A stretch of DNA of 64,000 nt from Sphingomonas endolithica (GTDB lineage Bacteria; Pseudomonadota; Alphaproteobacteria; Sphingomonadales; Sphingomonadaceae): the NCBI RefSeq assembly GCF_025231525.1, contig NZ_CP103057.1:434001-498000 (forward strand), read 5' to 3'. Shown one piece after another: positions 8,644-18,163 of this stretch; positions within the stretch are counted from its first letter, which is position 1, and each line of letters starts with the position of its first letter. The translations under genes were made by a program, and so were the position numbers. The notes beneath the pieces were generated by a model. That model was not told where the DNA came from, ran no database searches, and worked only from the letters and a program-made list of their open reading frames with translations.

Positions 8644-9186
8644 GTGGCAATCAAGAGCGGGCAGCGGTTCATTCGTGAGAACAGGGCGCCACGTGTGCAC
8701 ATCGCATACGAAGTCGAAACCTATGGCGCGCGGCAGAAGATCGAACTGCCCTTTGTGATGGGCGTGATGTCGGACCTGTCGGGCAAGAGCCATGTCGAGC
8801 GCAAGGCAGCGGAAGCACGCGAATTCGTCGACTTTGACATGGACAATTTCGACCAGCGCATGGAAGCGATCGCGCCGCGCGCCGCTTTCAACGTCGATAA
8901 TACGCTGTCCGGCGATGGCAAGCTGGCCGTCGATCTAACCTTCAACTCGATGGAAGATTTCACGCCGGGATCGATCGCGCGCAATGTCGAGCCGCTCGCC
9001 AAGCTGCTCGAGGCGCGCACGCAGCTCGAAGATTTACTGTCATATATGGATGGTAAGAACGGTGCGCAGGAACTGCTGGACAAGGTGTTGAAGGATCCGG
9101 CGCTGCTGTCGGCACTGTCGGCCGCCAAGTCAGATGGCGCGGCGAACGATGCTGCCGAGCACGGGGCCGAGCAGCCGACCACCTAA
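8644..9186 (+). CDS. tssB: TssB, contractile sheath small subunit (ImpB/VipA)
   Basis: 180 residues, GTG start with AAGGGG upstream. The family hallmarks are present: HIAYEVETYGARQKIELPFVMGVMSDLSG near the N-terminus (read in pieces), KLAVDLTFNSMEDFTPGSIA in the middle, and LLEARTQLEDLLSYMDGKNGA leading into the C-terminal helix. TssB pairs with TssC to build the cytoplasmic sheath whose contraction fires the Hcp tube. Length and motifs are normal. Confidence 0.96.
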   Translation: MAIKSGQRFIRENRAPRVHIAYEVETYGARQKIELPFVMGVMSDLSGKSHVERKAAEAREFVDFDMDNFDQRMEAIAPRAAFNVDNTLSGDGKLAVDLTFNSMEDFTPGSIARNVEPLAKLLEARTQLEDLLSYMDGKNGAQELLDKVLKDPALLSALSAAKSDGAANDAAEHGAEQPTT

Positions 9187-9222
9187 GCGCATCAACTTTC
9201 AACACCGGATTGGAACGACGAT

Positions 9223-10716
9223 ATGGCGCAAGAGGCGCTCTCCCAGGCAGGATCGCAGGCACAGGATCAGGAGGTCGTGCTCGACGACTTTTCCGCGCTG
9301 CTGCAGAAGGAATTCAAGCCCGCCGACGACGTGCGCAAGACGCGTATCGAGCAAGCGGTGCAGACCTTGGCCGAACAGGCATTGTCCAACGCCGCGATGA
9401 TCGGTGGCGACGTGTTCGCCACGGTGGACGCGATGCGCGCCGCGCTCGATCGCAAGCTGACCGAACAGGTCAACAAGATCATCCACCACGAGGAATTCCA
9501 GAAGCTGGAATCCGGCTGGCGCGGACTGCACTACCTCGTCATGAACACGTCGACCGGCAAGGACATGAAGATCCGGGTCATGAACATGTCGAAGGAAGAA
9601 TGCCGGCGGATGTTCCGCCAATATCGGGACGCGGCATGGGACCAGAGTCCGCTGTTCAAGAAGATCTACGAATCCGAGTTCGGCCAACTCGGCGGCCAGC
9701 CTTATGGCGCTTTCGTCTGCGATTATACCTTCGACCATTCCGGGCCCGACCTGGAAGTGATGAAGGGCCTGGCGCGCATCGGCGCGGCCAGCCACGCACC
9801 GTTCATCGCCGCTGCTGCGCCGGCATTGCTCGGCATGGAAAGCTGGACCGAGCTGTCCAACCCGCGCGACATCAGCAAGCTGTTCGACGCGACGGACTAC
9901 CTGGCATGGCGGTCGTTCCGTGCGTCGGAGGACAGCCGCTACATGGCGCTGGCGATGCCGCGCTTCCTCGGTCGTCCGCTATACGGTGCGAAATCGGAGC
10001 CGGTGGAAGGGTTCGATTTCGAGGAAGAAACCGATGGCGAGCATGATAACCATCTGTGGATCAATGCGGCCTATGCGATGGGCACGCGGATCACCGAGGC
10101 GTTCAACACGTATGGCTGGTGCACGCGCATTCGTGGTGTGGAATCCGGCGGTACGGTCGAGGATCTGCCGACGGCCATGTTCCCGACCGACGAGGGCGGG
10201 ATCGACCTGAAGTGCCCGACGGAGATCGCCATCTCCGATCGTCGCGAGGCGGAATTGTCGAGCGCCGGGCTGATGGCACTGATCCACCGCAAGAACACCG
10301 ACCAGGCGACGTTCATCGGCGCGCAGACGCTGCATCGGCCGAAGACCTATGACCGGGCGGATGCGACGGCGAACGCCAATCTGTCGGCACGCTTGCCGTA
10401 CATCTTCGCCAGCTGCCGGTTTGCGCATTACCTGAAGTGCATGGTGCGCGACTGGGTGGGCGGCACGCGCGAGGCGGATCAACTTCAGCGGGACCTGAAC
10501 AATTGGGTGCTGCAATATGTCGATGGTTCGCCATCGACGTCGAGTGAAGAAACCAAGGCGCGACTGCCGCTGAAGAACGCCGCGATCGAGGTCGTGGCGG
10601 ACGAGTCCAATCCTGGTTTCTATCTTGGTAAGTTTATGTTTGTTCCGCACTACCAGCTAGAAGGGATGGACATCGCCCTCAGCATGGTTTCTAGATTGCC
10701 CAAGTCGAACGGGTAA
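9223..10716 (+). CDS. tssC: TssC, contractile sheath large subunit (ImpC/VipB)
   Basis: 497 residues. Conserved blocks are ESGWRGLHYLV, YGAFVCDYTF, FIAAAAPALLGMESWTEL, WRSFRASEDSRYMALAMPRF and LPYIFASCRFAHYLKCMVRD, with the C-terminal GFYLGKFMFVPHYQLEGMD. TssC forms the bulk of the sheath with TssB, and its C-terminal region faces the baseplate and ClpV. It lies 36 bp after tssB, in the same operon, with no sign of disruption. Confidence 0.97.
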   Translation: MAQEALSQAGSQAQDQEVVLDDFSALLQKEFKPADDVRKTRIEQAVQTLAEQALSNAAMIGGDVFATVDAMRAALDRKLTEQVNKIIHHEEFQKLESGWRGLHYLVMNTSTGKDMKIRVMNMSKEECRRMFRQYRDAAWDQSPLFKKIYESEFGQLGGQPYGAFVCDYTFDHSGPDLEVMKGLARIGAASHAPFIAAAAPALLGMESWTELSNPRDISKLFDATDYLAWRSFRASEDSRYMALAMPRFLGRPLYGAKSEPVEGFDFEEETDGEHDNHLWINAAYAMGTRITEAFNTYGWCTRIRGVESGGTVEDLPTAMFPTDEGGIDLKCPTEIAISDRREAELSSAGLMALIHRKNTDQATFIGAQTLHRPKTYDRADATANANLSARLPYIFASCRFAHYLKCMVRDWVGGTREADQLQRDLNNWVLQYVDGSPSTSSEETKARLPLKNAAIEVVADESNPGFYLGKFMFVPHYQLEGMDIALSMVSRLPKSNG

Positions 10717-10770
10717 TTCAACGTAACATAGGCGTAACAAAGAAGCCCCTATGAGATAGAGGAGATAGTC

Positions 10771-11265
10771 ATGGCTGTTGATCTGTTCTTGAAAATTGAT
10801 GGTGTGAACGGCGAGTCGCGCAAGAAGAACCACCAGGACGAGATCGATATCATCTCGTTCGACTTTGGTGCAGTGCAGCACGGTTCGTTCCACACTGGCG
10901 GCGCCGGCGGTGGTGCCGGCAAGGCGGAAATTTCCGACATCCGCATCCAGAAGGAAGTCGACAAGTCGTCGCCGCTGCTGTTCAAGGCCTGCGCCTCGGG
11001 CAAGCACATCAAGGAAGCGGTGATCTACTCGCAGAAGGCCGGTGATGGCGCCAATCCGCTGACCTATTACAAGATCAAGCTGGAAGACATCATCATCTCC
11101 GACATCCACAATTCGGGTTCGTCGGGTGGCGACTCGATCATGGAATCGGTGACGTTCAACTGCGCCAAAGTGACCTTCGACTATCAGGCGCAGAATGCGG
11201 CTGGCGGCAAGGACGGCGGCGTCGTTACGGCATATTACGACATCCGTCAGAACGAAGCAGGCTGA
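10771..11265 (+). CDS. hcp: Hcp (TssD) tube protein
   Basis: 164 residues with a strong GAGGAGATAG ribosome site. The start, MAVDLFLKIDGVNGESRKKN, and the following HQDEIDIISFDFGAVQHGS, KSSPLLFKACASGKHI and YYKIKLEDIIISDI are typical of Hcp1-family proteins. Hcp stacks as hexamer rings into the secreted inner tube and can carry small effectors in its lumen. No C-terminal toxin extension is present. The gene sits 54 bp after tssC. Confidence 0.97.
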   Translation: MAVDLFLKIDGVNGESRKKNHQDEIDIISFDFGAVQHGSFHTGGAGGGAGKAEISDIRIQKEVDKSSPLLFKACASGKHIKEAVIYSQKAGDGANPLTYYKIKLEDIIISDIHNSGSSGGDSIMESVTFNCAKVTFDYQAQNAAGGKDGGVVTAYYDIRQNEAG

Positions 11266-11291
11266 TCGGGTCCGTCCGCGAAGGAGCAACG

Positions 11292-12077
11292 ATGCACGAC
11301 GCGGACGACCTCCTGAAATCGGGCAACCTCGACGGTGCGCGCAAGGCGCTCGTCGAGGTGGTTCGTGCCAAGCCGGGCGATGCGGCGGCCCGAATGTTCC
11401 TGTTCCAATTGCTGGCGCTGGCCGGTGAGTGGGACAAGGCCAAGCTGCAGATGAACACGCTGGCGCAGCTGTCGCCCGAATCCCAGATGCTGTCGGTCGT
11501 CTATGGACAGGCGATCGAGGCGGAGCGGGAGCGGACCGAGGTGTTTGCCGGTCGCACCGTCGCCACGGTACATGGCGGTTCCGGCTGGCTGCACGGCGTT
11601 GCCGATGCCATCCACCATTTTTCCAATGATCGCGTTGCCGAAGGCGAAGCGGCGCGGGATGCCGCATTCGATGCCGCGCCCGACACGCCAGGCGTGCTTG
11701 ACGATGTCGCGTTCGACTGGATCGCCGATGGCGACGGTCGGTTCGGCCCGTGCGTGGAGGCGATCATCGCCGGCCGCTATGGCTTGCTGGGGTTCGATGC
11801 GATCGATCACATCAAGAGCGAAGGGCCGAAGGATCTGCGCGACCTCGTCTGGTATCCGGTGCAGATCGCTTTCAAGAGCGGCCAGTCGGTCGCTGCATTG
11901 CTGCCGGCGCGCTATCCCGGTCTCGATGTCGATGCCGATCCCGCCGAGCGACTGACCCGCGCGACCAGCTGGCGCGATGCGCCGTGGGGCAGTGCGGGCT
12001 CGGGCCAGCATTTGTGGATGACGTCGACCGGCGAGGAGCAAGGGCTGCTGTCGCTGCGGCTGCTGAAATTCGCCTAA
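11292..12077 (+). CDS. tagJ: TagJ (ImpE family) T6SS accessory protein
   Basis: 261 residues with AAGGAG before the ATG. The N-terminal part is a TPR-like helical repeat (LLKSGNLDGARKALVEVVRAKPGDAAARMFLFQLL), followed by the ImpE C-terminal part with DLVWYPVQIAFKSGQSVAALLPARYP and the closing GEEQGLLSLRLLKFA. TagJ binds TssB and modulates ClpV recruitment to the contracted sheath in systems that carry it. Position between hcp and tssE is the usual imp-type order. Confidence 0.93.
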   Translation: MHDADDLLKSGNLDGARKALVEVVRAKPGDAAARMFLFQLLALAGEWDKAKLQMNTLAQLSPESQMLSVVYGQAIEAERERTEVFAGRTVATVHGGSGWLHGVADAIHHFSNDRVAEGEAARDAAFDAAPDTPGVLDDVAFDWIADGDGRFGPCVEAIIAGRYGLLGFDAIDHIKSEGPKDLRDLVWYPVQIAFKSGQSVAALLPARYPGLDVDADPAERLTRATSWRDAPWGSAGSGQHLWMTSTGEEQGLLSLRLLKFA

Positions 12078-12080
12078 TTT

Positions 12081-12614
12081 ATGGCAGTTACCCAGCGGCT
12101 GACCCCGACCCTGTTCGACAAGCTTGTCGCCGATCTCGAAATTTCCGGTTTGCGCGATGCGGCCAACGAGACCCCGGATGTCGCGCAGGAGAAGTTCCGG
12201 CATTATTCGGTGCCGAAGCTCGAGCGCTTCAACGAGGCAGCGCTTCGAGCGACCATTCGCCGCGATCTTGCGTGGCTGCTCAACACCACGAATCTCGAAT
12301 CGCTGATCGACCTCGAACCCTTTCCGCAGGTGCAGGGATCGGTGCTCAATTACGGGCTGACCGATCTTGCCGGGCGCACGCTAAACCGCCGTGCGGTGCT
12401 GGCGCGGGCGCGAGAGATCCGCAAGGCGATCCGGCTGTTCGAACCGCGGATGCGCGGCGACAGCCTGACGGTCGATCCGGTCGAGGACGAGAACCAGCCG
12501 CACACGCTGACCTTCCTGATCCAGGGCGACATCACCTCCGCGGCGCAGACCATGCCGGTCAAGTTCCGCACCGAAGTGGAAGCCGAGACCACTGCGGTGA
12601 ACGTGCGTGAATAA
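12081..12614 (+). CDS. tssE: TssE, baseplate wedge protein (gp25-like)
   Basis: 177 residues beginning 3 bp after the tagJ stop. The gp25-like fold is shown by AALRATIRRDLAWLLNTTNL, then SVLNYGLTDLAG, the EIRKAIRLFEPRM helix and the HTLTFLIQGDI strand. TssE joins TssF, TssG and TssK in the baseplate wedge from which the sheath grows. Length is normal for the family. Confidence 0.95.
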   Translation: MAVTQRLTPTLFDKLVADLEISGLRDAANETPDVAQEKFRHYSVPKLERFNEAALRATIRRDLAWLLNTTNLESLIDLEPFPQVQGSVLNYGLTDLAGRTLNRRAVLARAREIRKAIRLFEPRMRGDSLTVDPVEDENQPHTLTFLIQGDITSAAQTMPVKFRTEVEAETTAVNVRE

Positions 12615-12629
12615 AGTGGTGCGGTCGGC

Positions 12630-14507
12630 GTGAGCACGGGCATGGATCCGCGGCTGCTCCGCTTCTACAATGACGAACTGGCGTACCTCCGCGAGGAAGC
12701 GCGTGCGTTCGGCGAGGAGCATGAGACGGTCGCCGGTCGGCTCGGGCTGAAGACGCCGACCGACCCGGATCCGTATGTGGAGCGGTTGCTGGAAGGCGTC
12801 GCGTTTCTCGGCGCGCGCGTGCAGCTGAAGCTCGCCGATCAATATCCCGAATTCACGCAGCATCTGCTGCACGCGATCCAGCCGCATTATCTGGCGCCGA
12901 TGCCGTCGATCTGCATCGCCGGGTTCGAGCCCAAGGAAGGCGATCCGATCCTGATCAAGGGTCATCAGGTGCCCAAGGGCACGGAGCTGACCGCAACGGC
13001 GAGCGAGCAAGGCGGCACGCCGGCGCAGTTCCGCACCGGGCATGACGTGACCTTGTGGCCGCTCAAGATCACGCAGGTGGAATATTTGTCGAGCCGCGCC
13101 GCGGTAGCGCCGTTCGCGACCTCGGCCAACGTGCGCGCCGAGGCCGGGCTCAGGTTGCGCTTCGAGGCGACGGCGGGCGTCGACCTGCCCAAGGTGCTGC
13201 CGGCGTCGTTGCCGATCTATCTTGCCGGCTCGGAAGCGGTGCCGGGCGAGATGTATCGCCAGATCGCCGGCGAAACGCTGGCGGTGATCGCGCGCTCGGC
13301 CGATGCCGCGGCGGGGCCGGAGGGCTGGATGCGGCTGCCCCAGCCGGGGCAGGTCGGTTTCGAGGACGATCAGGCGTTGCTGCCGACCGAGCAGCGCTCG
13401 TTCCGTGGCTATCGCCTGTTGGCGGAATATTTCGCCTGCCCCGAACGCTTCCTGTTCATCGACCTCAAGGATCTTGCGCGGGCGTTCAAGCAGAGCCCGC
13501 GCGCCTGCGATGTCGTCCTGCTGTTCGGCCGCTCGGCGCCGGCGCTGCACAATGCGCTGGAGCCTGGAAATTTTCGCCTGTTCGCAACGCCGGCGATCAA
13601 CCTGTTCGAGAAGCAACTCGGTCGCGTGCAGGTGTCGCGCTTCGAGCACGAACATCACGTCATTCCCGATCGCACGCGGCCGCTGGATTTCGAGGTGTAC
13701 CGTATCCTCGACGTGCAGGCCTATGCGCGTGGATCGGTCGAGGCGCGGGCGGTTGCACCGCTCTACGCCTTCGGTGCCTTGCTGTACGATTGGCAGGAGG
13801 CATTGTTCTACACCACGCAGCTGCGTGCGCGCCGCTTGTCGACGCGCGAGCAGCGTTTGCGGCGGCGGCAGGAATATGTCGGCACGGAGAGCTGGATCAG
13901 CCTGACCGCGCCGGGCAATGCCGCGCGGCTCGACGATGTGCATGAACTTGGGGTGCGCGCGCTTGTCACCAATCGCGAACTCCCGGAATTGCTCACCTTC
14001 CGCGGCGACGCCCACTTTGTGGTCTCCGGTGTCCCGGCGCGCGCGGTGACCGTGCTGCGCGCGCCGACCCGGCCGCGGCCGCCGCTCGGCCTCGGCGATG
14101 CGGCGTGGCGCGTAATCGGGCACCTCACGCCGAACTATGCCACGCTGGCGCCGGAGGAGGGCAGCGACCCGCAGGTGCTACGCGATCACCTCGCATTGTA
14201 TGGCTGGCAGGATGATGCCGCGCTGCGTCGGCAGATCGACGGCGTGCTGGCGATCAGCTCGACCAAGGTCGCGCGGCGCGTCCCCGGGCTGGACCGGATG
14301 GCGATCGCGCGCGGGCATCGCATCCGGGTGAAGCTTGACGATGCCGCGTTCGAGCGCGGGCGCATGTTCCTGTTCGGCGCGGTGCTCGAGCGTTTCCTTG
14401 CCGAATTCGCCAGCATCAATTCGTTCACCGAGACGCATTTCGATAGTCCGTCCGAAGGGGAGTTCGTCCAATGGCCGCCGAGGATAGGCCGCCAGCACAC
14501 CATCTGA
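12630..14507 (+). CDS. tssF: TssF baseplate subunit (ImpG/VasA)
   Basis: 625 residues, GTG start. The N-terminal signature is complete: LLRFYNDELAYLREEARAFG, then ERLLEGVAFLGARVQLKL, and HYLAPMPSICIA. Further on are FRGYRLLAEYFACPERFLFID and the C-terminal VLERFLAEFASINSFTET. TssF is the largest wedge protein of the cytoplasmic baseplate. Its 3' end overlaps the tssG start by 37 bp, so the two are translationally coupled, as expected for proteins that assemble together. Confidence 0.96.
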   Translation: MSTGMDPRLLRFYNDELAYLREEARAFGEEHETVAGRLGLKTPTDPDPYVERLLEGVAFLGARVQLKLADQYPEFTQHLLHAIQPHYLAPMPSICIAGFEPKEGDPILIKGHQVPKGTELTATASEQGGTPAQFRTGHDVTLWPLKITQVEYLSSRAAVAPFATSANVRAEAGLRLRFEATAGVDLPKVLPASLPIYLAGSEAVPGEMYRQIAGETLAVIARSADAAAGPEGWMRLPQPGQVGFEDDQALLPTEQRSFRGYRLLAEYFACPERFLFIDLKDLARAFKQSPRACDVVLLFGRSAPALHNALEPGNFRLFATPAINLFEKQLGRVQVSRFEHEHHVIPDRTRPLDFEVYRILDVQAYARGSVEARAVAPLYAFGALLYDWQEALFYTTQLRARRLSTREQRLRRRQEYVGTESWISLTAPGNAARLDDVHELGVRALVTNRELPELLTFRGDAHFVVSGVPARAVTVLRAPTRPRPPLGLGDAAWRVIGHLTPNYATLAPEEGSDPQVLRDHLALYGWQDDAALRRQIDGVLAISSTKVARRVPGLDRMAIARGHRIRVKLDDAAFERGRMFLFGAVLERFLAEFASINSFTETHFDSPSEGEFVQWPPRIGRQHTI

Positions 14508-15505
14508 GTTTCCTCCGGGAAGCGGCGGATGATGCGCGACGCTTCGGGCTGTTCCCGATCGTACGCGGTGCAGAAGCGCGCGCCCCGCATCTGCCGCGGG
14601 TTGGCCGTGCGCGGCGTCCGGCGCAGAGCATCGCGGATCTTGCACAGGTGCCGAGCCTGGCCTTTCCTGACTCCACACTGGACAGCGTCGAGGTAGAGGG
14701 CGACCGGGCGCGCGTGTCCGGTTTCTGGCTCGGGCTGACCGGGCCGATGGGGCCGCTGCCGTCGCATCTCACCGAGTTCGCCGATTTCGAGCGGCGCTAT
14801 GCCAAGACTCGGCCGTTCGGGGGCTGGCTCGATCTGCTGGCCAGCCGGATGCTGCAATTCTTCTACCGTGCCTGGGCAGAGTCGCAACCGACCGCGCAAG
14901 CCGACCGCCCGGCCGACGATCGCTTTGCCGGCTATATCGGGCGGCTGACCGGCGCGGCGGAGGGGGTGGGCAAGAACGCCGCTTTCCCGGCAGTAGCGCG
15001 GCTGCATTATGCCGCCTTGTACGCGTCACGGCGTAGCGCCGGCGGGATCGAGGATGCGCTCAGCCATCTGCTCGGCCAATCCGCCAAGGTGCTGGAATAT
15101 CAGCCACGCTGGCGCGATATCGATGACGAGGATCAGACCAGGCTGGGGCGCAGCTTTTGCGGTCTAGGCACCGACATGATGGCGGGCAAGCGCGTGCGCG
15201 TGGCGTCGGATGCATTTCGTGTCGTGGTCCGTGCGGAATCGATGCGCGCGTTCGAGGCGCTGCTGCCGGGTGGCGCTCGGTTCAAGATCGCGTCGGAAGC
15301 GCTCGATTCCTTCGCGCCGAGCCATCTCGAATGGGATCTCACGATCGAGATGGCGGAGCGGCATGCGCGCCCGGCCAAGCTCGATGGGCGCGCCCGGCTC
15401 GGCTGGACCGGCTGGCTCGCGCCGCCGCAGAGCGACCGCATCCGGGCGGACGCGCATCTTACGAAACGTGCCAAAAACCGCAGCATATTGGGGGACATGA
15501 CATGA
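14471..15505 (+). CDS. tssG: TssG baseplate subunit (ImpH/VasB)
   Basis: 344 residues starting inside the 3' end of tssF. Typical ImpH motifs are LREAADDARRFGLFPIVRGAE in pieces, FWLGLTGPMGPLPSHLTEF and ASRMLQFFYRAWAESQPT, with LGRSFCGLGTDMMAGKRV in the C-terminal half. TssG completes the TssE-F2-G wedge. Its stop overlaps the tssH start by ATGA. Confidence 0.95.
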   Translation: MAAEDRPPAHHLSFLREAADDARRFGLFPIVRGAEARAPHLPRVGRARRPAQSIADLAQVPSLAFPDSTLDSVEVEGDRARVSGFWLGLTGPMGPLPSHLTEFADFERRYAKTRPFGGWLDLLASRMLQFFYRAWAESQPTAQADRPADDRFAGYIGRLTGAAEGVGKNAAFPAVARLHYAALYASRRSAGGIEDALSHLLGQSAKVLEYQPRWRDIDDEDQTRLGRSFCGLGTDMMAGKRVRVASDAFRVVVRAESMRAFEALLPGGARFKIASEALDSFAPSHLEWDLTIEMAERHARPAKLDGRARLGWTGWLAPPQSDRIRADAHLTKRAKNRSILGDMT

Positions 15506-18102
15506 CCGAGATCAGCCGTACCGCTCTGTTCGGCCGCCTGGATACCGCACCGCGCAAGGCGATCGAGACCGCGACCAATTTCTGCAAGATGCGCGGCAAT
15601 CCCTATGTCGAATTGGTGCACTGGGTGCATGTCCTCATCCAGGATCCGCGCGGTGATTGGGCGGTGATCCGCAGCGCCTTTGCGGTGGACGATGCGCGGC
15701 TTGCCGGCGATGTCGTCGCGGCACTGGATGCGCTGCCGCGCGGCGCCACCGCCATCTCCGATTTCGCGCCGCAGATCGAGGAAGCGATCGAGAAGGGCTG
15801 GCTTTACGCCTCGCTGCAATTCGGCGCGGCGCGGGTACGCAGCGGGCATCTGCTGTACGGCATGTTGCGCACGCCGACGCTGCGCAACGCGCTGTTCGAG
15901 ATCAGCGGCGAATGGCGCAAGATTGCGGTCGATCGGCTCGGCGACGAGTTCGACGCCTTGGTCAGCGGTTCGACGGAGACGACCGAGGCGGCCGATTTGC
16001 CGCTGAGCGAACCGGGCAGTGCGCCGGCGGCGGCGGGCAGCGGCGCGCTGGCGGCCTATTCTACCGACCTGACCGCGCGCGCGCACGCCGGCGAGATCGA
16101 CGCGATCGTCGGGCGCGATGCAGAAATCCGCCAGGTGATCGACGTGCTGCTGCGGCGGCGGCAGAATAATCCGATCCTGGTCGGCGAGGCCGGCGTCGGC
16201 AAGACCGCGGTGGTCGAAGGCTTTGCGCGGCGTATCGCCGATGGCGATGTGCCGCCCGCCTTGAAGAACGTGACGCTGCGCGCGCTGGACATCGCGCTGA
16301 TGCAGGCTGGTGCCAGCGTGAAGGGCGAGTTCGAGAAACGGCTGCGCGCCGTGATCGACGAGGTCGAAAACGCCGAGACGCCGGTGATCCTGTTCATCGA
16401 CGAGGCGCATACGTTGGTCGGCGCAGGCGGGCAGGCCGGGACGGGCGATGCCGCCAATCTGCTGAAACCGGCGCTGGCGCGCGGGCGGCTGCGGACGATC
16501 GCGGCAACCACCTATGCCGAATATCGGCAATATTTCGAGAAGGACCCGGCGCTGACCCGCCGCTTCCAGACGGTCGATGTCGGCGAGCCCGAGACGGCGA
16601 ACGCGATCGCCATGCTGCGTTCGGTCGTACCGATGATGGAGGCGCATCACCAGGTCGTCGTGCTCGATGCGGCGGCCGCGGCGGCGGTGACGCTGTCGCA
16701 GCGTTACGTGCCGGCGCGGCAATTGCCCGACAAGGCGGTGAGTTTGCTCGACACGGCGTGCGCGCGCGTCGCGGTGTCGCAGCATGCCACCCCGGCGCCG
16801 GTCGAGGATCGCCGTCGCCGATTGGAACTGCTCGAGGTCGAGCGCGAGGTGGTCGAGCGCGAGGCTGCGGGGCGCTACCGCGCCGACGATCGTCTGCCCA
16901 AGCTGGAGGAAGAGATCGCCGCGGCGCTCGCGGACGTCGAGGCGATCGAGGCGAAATGGGCGGCGGAAAGCGACGCGCTGGAGGCGGTGCGCGCGGCGCG
17001 CGATGCACTGGCCGAGGACGGCGCGCCGGGCGGCCTGGAGGTCGCGCTGGCCGCGCTGCGCGACGTGCAGGGCGATACGCCGATGGTGTTCGGCGTGGTC
17101 GACGAGGATGCGATCGCCTCGGTGGTCGGCGACTGGACCGGCATTCCGGTTGGCCGCATGGTCAAGGATGAAATCCGCGCCGTGCTGACCATTGCCGACA
17201 AACTGAAGGCGCGCGTGATTGGGCAGGATCATGCGATGGACGCGATCGCCAAGCGCATCCAGACCAGCCGTGCCAAACTCGACAATCCGTCAAAGCCGGT
17301 CGGCGTGTTCATGCTGTGCGGGCCATCGGGCGTGGGCAAGACCGAGACGGCGCATGCTTTGTCCGAGCTGCTCTTCTCCGGTGACGAATCGATGATCGTC
17401 ATCAACATGAGCGAGTTCCAGGAAGCGCACACCGTCTCCACGCTGAAAGGCGCGCCGGCTGGCTATGTCGGTTACGGGCAGGGCGGCGTGCTGACCGAAG
17501 CGGTGCGGCGGCGGCCCTATTCCGTCGTGCTGCTCGACGAGGTCGAGAAGGCGCATCCCGACGTGCACGAGATGTTCTTCCAGGTCTTCGACAAGGGGTT
17601 CATGAACGACAGCGAGGGGCGGCATATCGATTTCCGCAACACGGTGATCCTGCTCACTTCCAACGTCGGCACCGATCTGGTGATGAGCCTGACCGAGGAC
17701 GAGGAAATGGCGCCCGATGCGGACGGGCTGGCGACGGCGCTGCGCCCGGAACTGCTGAAGGTGTTTCCCCCGGCATTGCTCGGGCGGTTGCTGGTGCTGC
17801 CTTATTATCCGCTGAGCCCGATGATGCTCGGCGGGATCGTGCGGCTGCAGCTGAACCGCATCGTGCGGCGCGTTCGCGACAATCACGGCATCGTGCTATC
17901 CTATGACGAGAATGTCGTCGAGCATATCGTCGCGCGCTGCACCGAGGTCGCGTCGGGCGGGCGGATGATCGACGCGATCCTGACCAACACGATGCTGCCC
18001 GACATGTCGGTGGCGCTGCTGGAACGGCAGGTGGCGGGCGAAGAGGTTACCGCGGTTGCCGTGCGCGCGGAAGAGGATGGGCTGGCCTACGCGTTTTCGT
18101 AA
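15502..18102 (+). CDS. tssH: TssH/ClpV AAA+ ATPase
   Basis: 866 residues from the ATG that overlaps the tssG stop; a longer frame into tssG exists but is read-through. The order is an N-terminal Clp-N-like domain (residues 1-150), the first AAA+ domain with Walker A GEAGVGKT at 228-235 and FIDEAHTL, a middle coiled-coil region (about 430-540), and the second AAA+ domain with GPSGVGKT at 607-614 and LLDEVEKAHP. ClpV disassembles contracted TssBC sheath for reuse. It ends the operon and converges on the effector/immunity genes. Confidence 0.96.
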   Translation: MTEISRTALFGRLDTAPRKAIETATNFCKMRGNPYVELVHWVHVLIQDPRGDWAVIRSAFAVDDARLAGDVVAALDALPRGATAISDFAPQIEEAIEKGWLYASLQFGAARVRSGHLLYGMLRTPTLRNALFEISGEWRKIAVDRLGDEFDALVSGSTETTEAADLPLSEPGSAPAAAGSGALAAYSTDLTARAHAGEIDAIVGRDAEIRQVIDVLLRRRQNNPILVGEAGVGKTAVVEGFARRIADGDVPPALKNVTLRALDIALMQAGASVKGEFEKRLRAVIDEVENAETPVILFIDEAHTLVGAGGQAGTGDAANLLKPALARGRLRTIAATTYAEYRQYFEKDPALTRRFQTVDVGEPETANAIAMLRSVVPMMEAHHQVVVLDAAAAAAVTLSQRYVPARQLPDKAVSLLDTACARVAVSQHATPAPVEDRRRRLELLEVEREVVEREAAGRYRADDRLPKLEEEIAAALADVEAIEAKWAAESDALEAVRAARDALAEDGAPGGLEVALAALRDVQGDTPMVFGVVDEDAIASVVGDWTGIPVGRMVKDEIRAVLTIADKLKARVIGQDHAMDAIAKRIQTSRAKLDNPSKPVGVFMLCGPSGVGKTETAHALSELLFSGDESMIVINMSEFQEAHTVSTLKGAPAGYVGYGQGGVLTEAVRRRPYSVVLLDEVEKAHPDVHEMFFQVFDKGFMNDSEGRHIDFRNTVILLTSNVGTDLVMSLTEDEEMAPDADGLATALRPELLKVFPPALLGRLLVLPYYPLSPMMLGGIVRLQLNRIVRRVRDNHGIVLSYDENVVEHIVARCTEVASGGRMIDAILTNTMLPDMSVALLERQVAGEEVTAVAVRAEEDGLAYAFS

Positions 18103-18163
18103 GGGCGCGGGCCGTCACCCGACTTGGCGCGGTGTGTGATGGTTCAACACCATCTCATCTCGG

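Noticed and set aside
15133..17232. 699-codon frame antisense to tssG and tssH
   Set aside because: The sense strand encodes textbook TssG and ClpV. The antisense product has no recognisable family.
18122..18147. GATGGT/ACCATC hairpin after tssH as a terminator
   Set aside because: The stem is only 6 bp with no following T-tract; too weak to claim.
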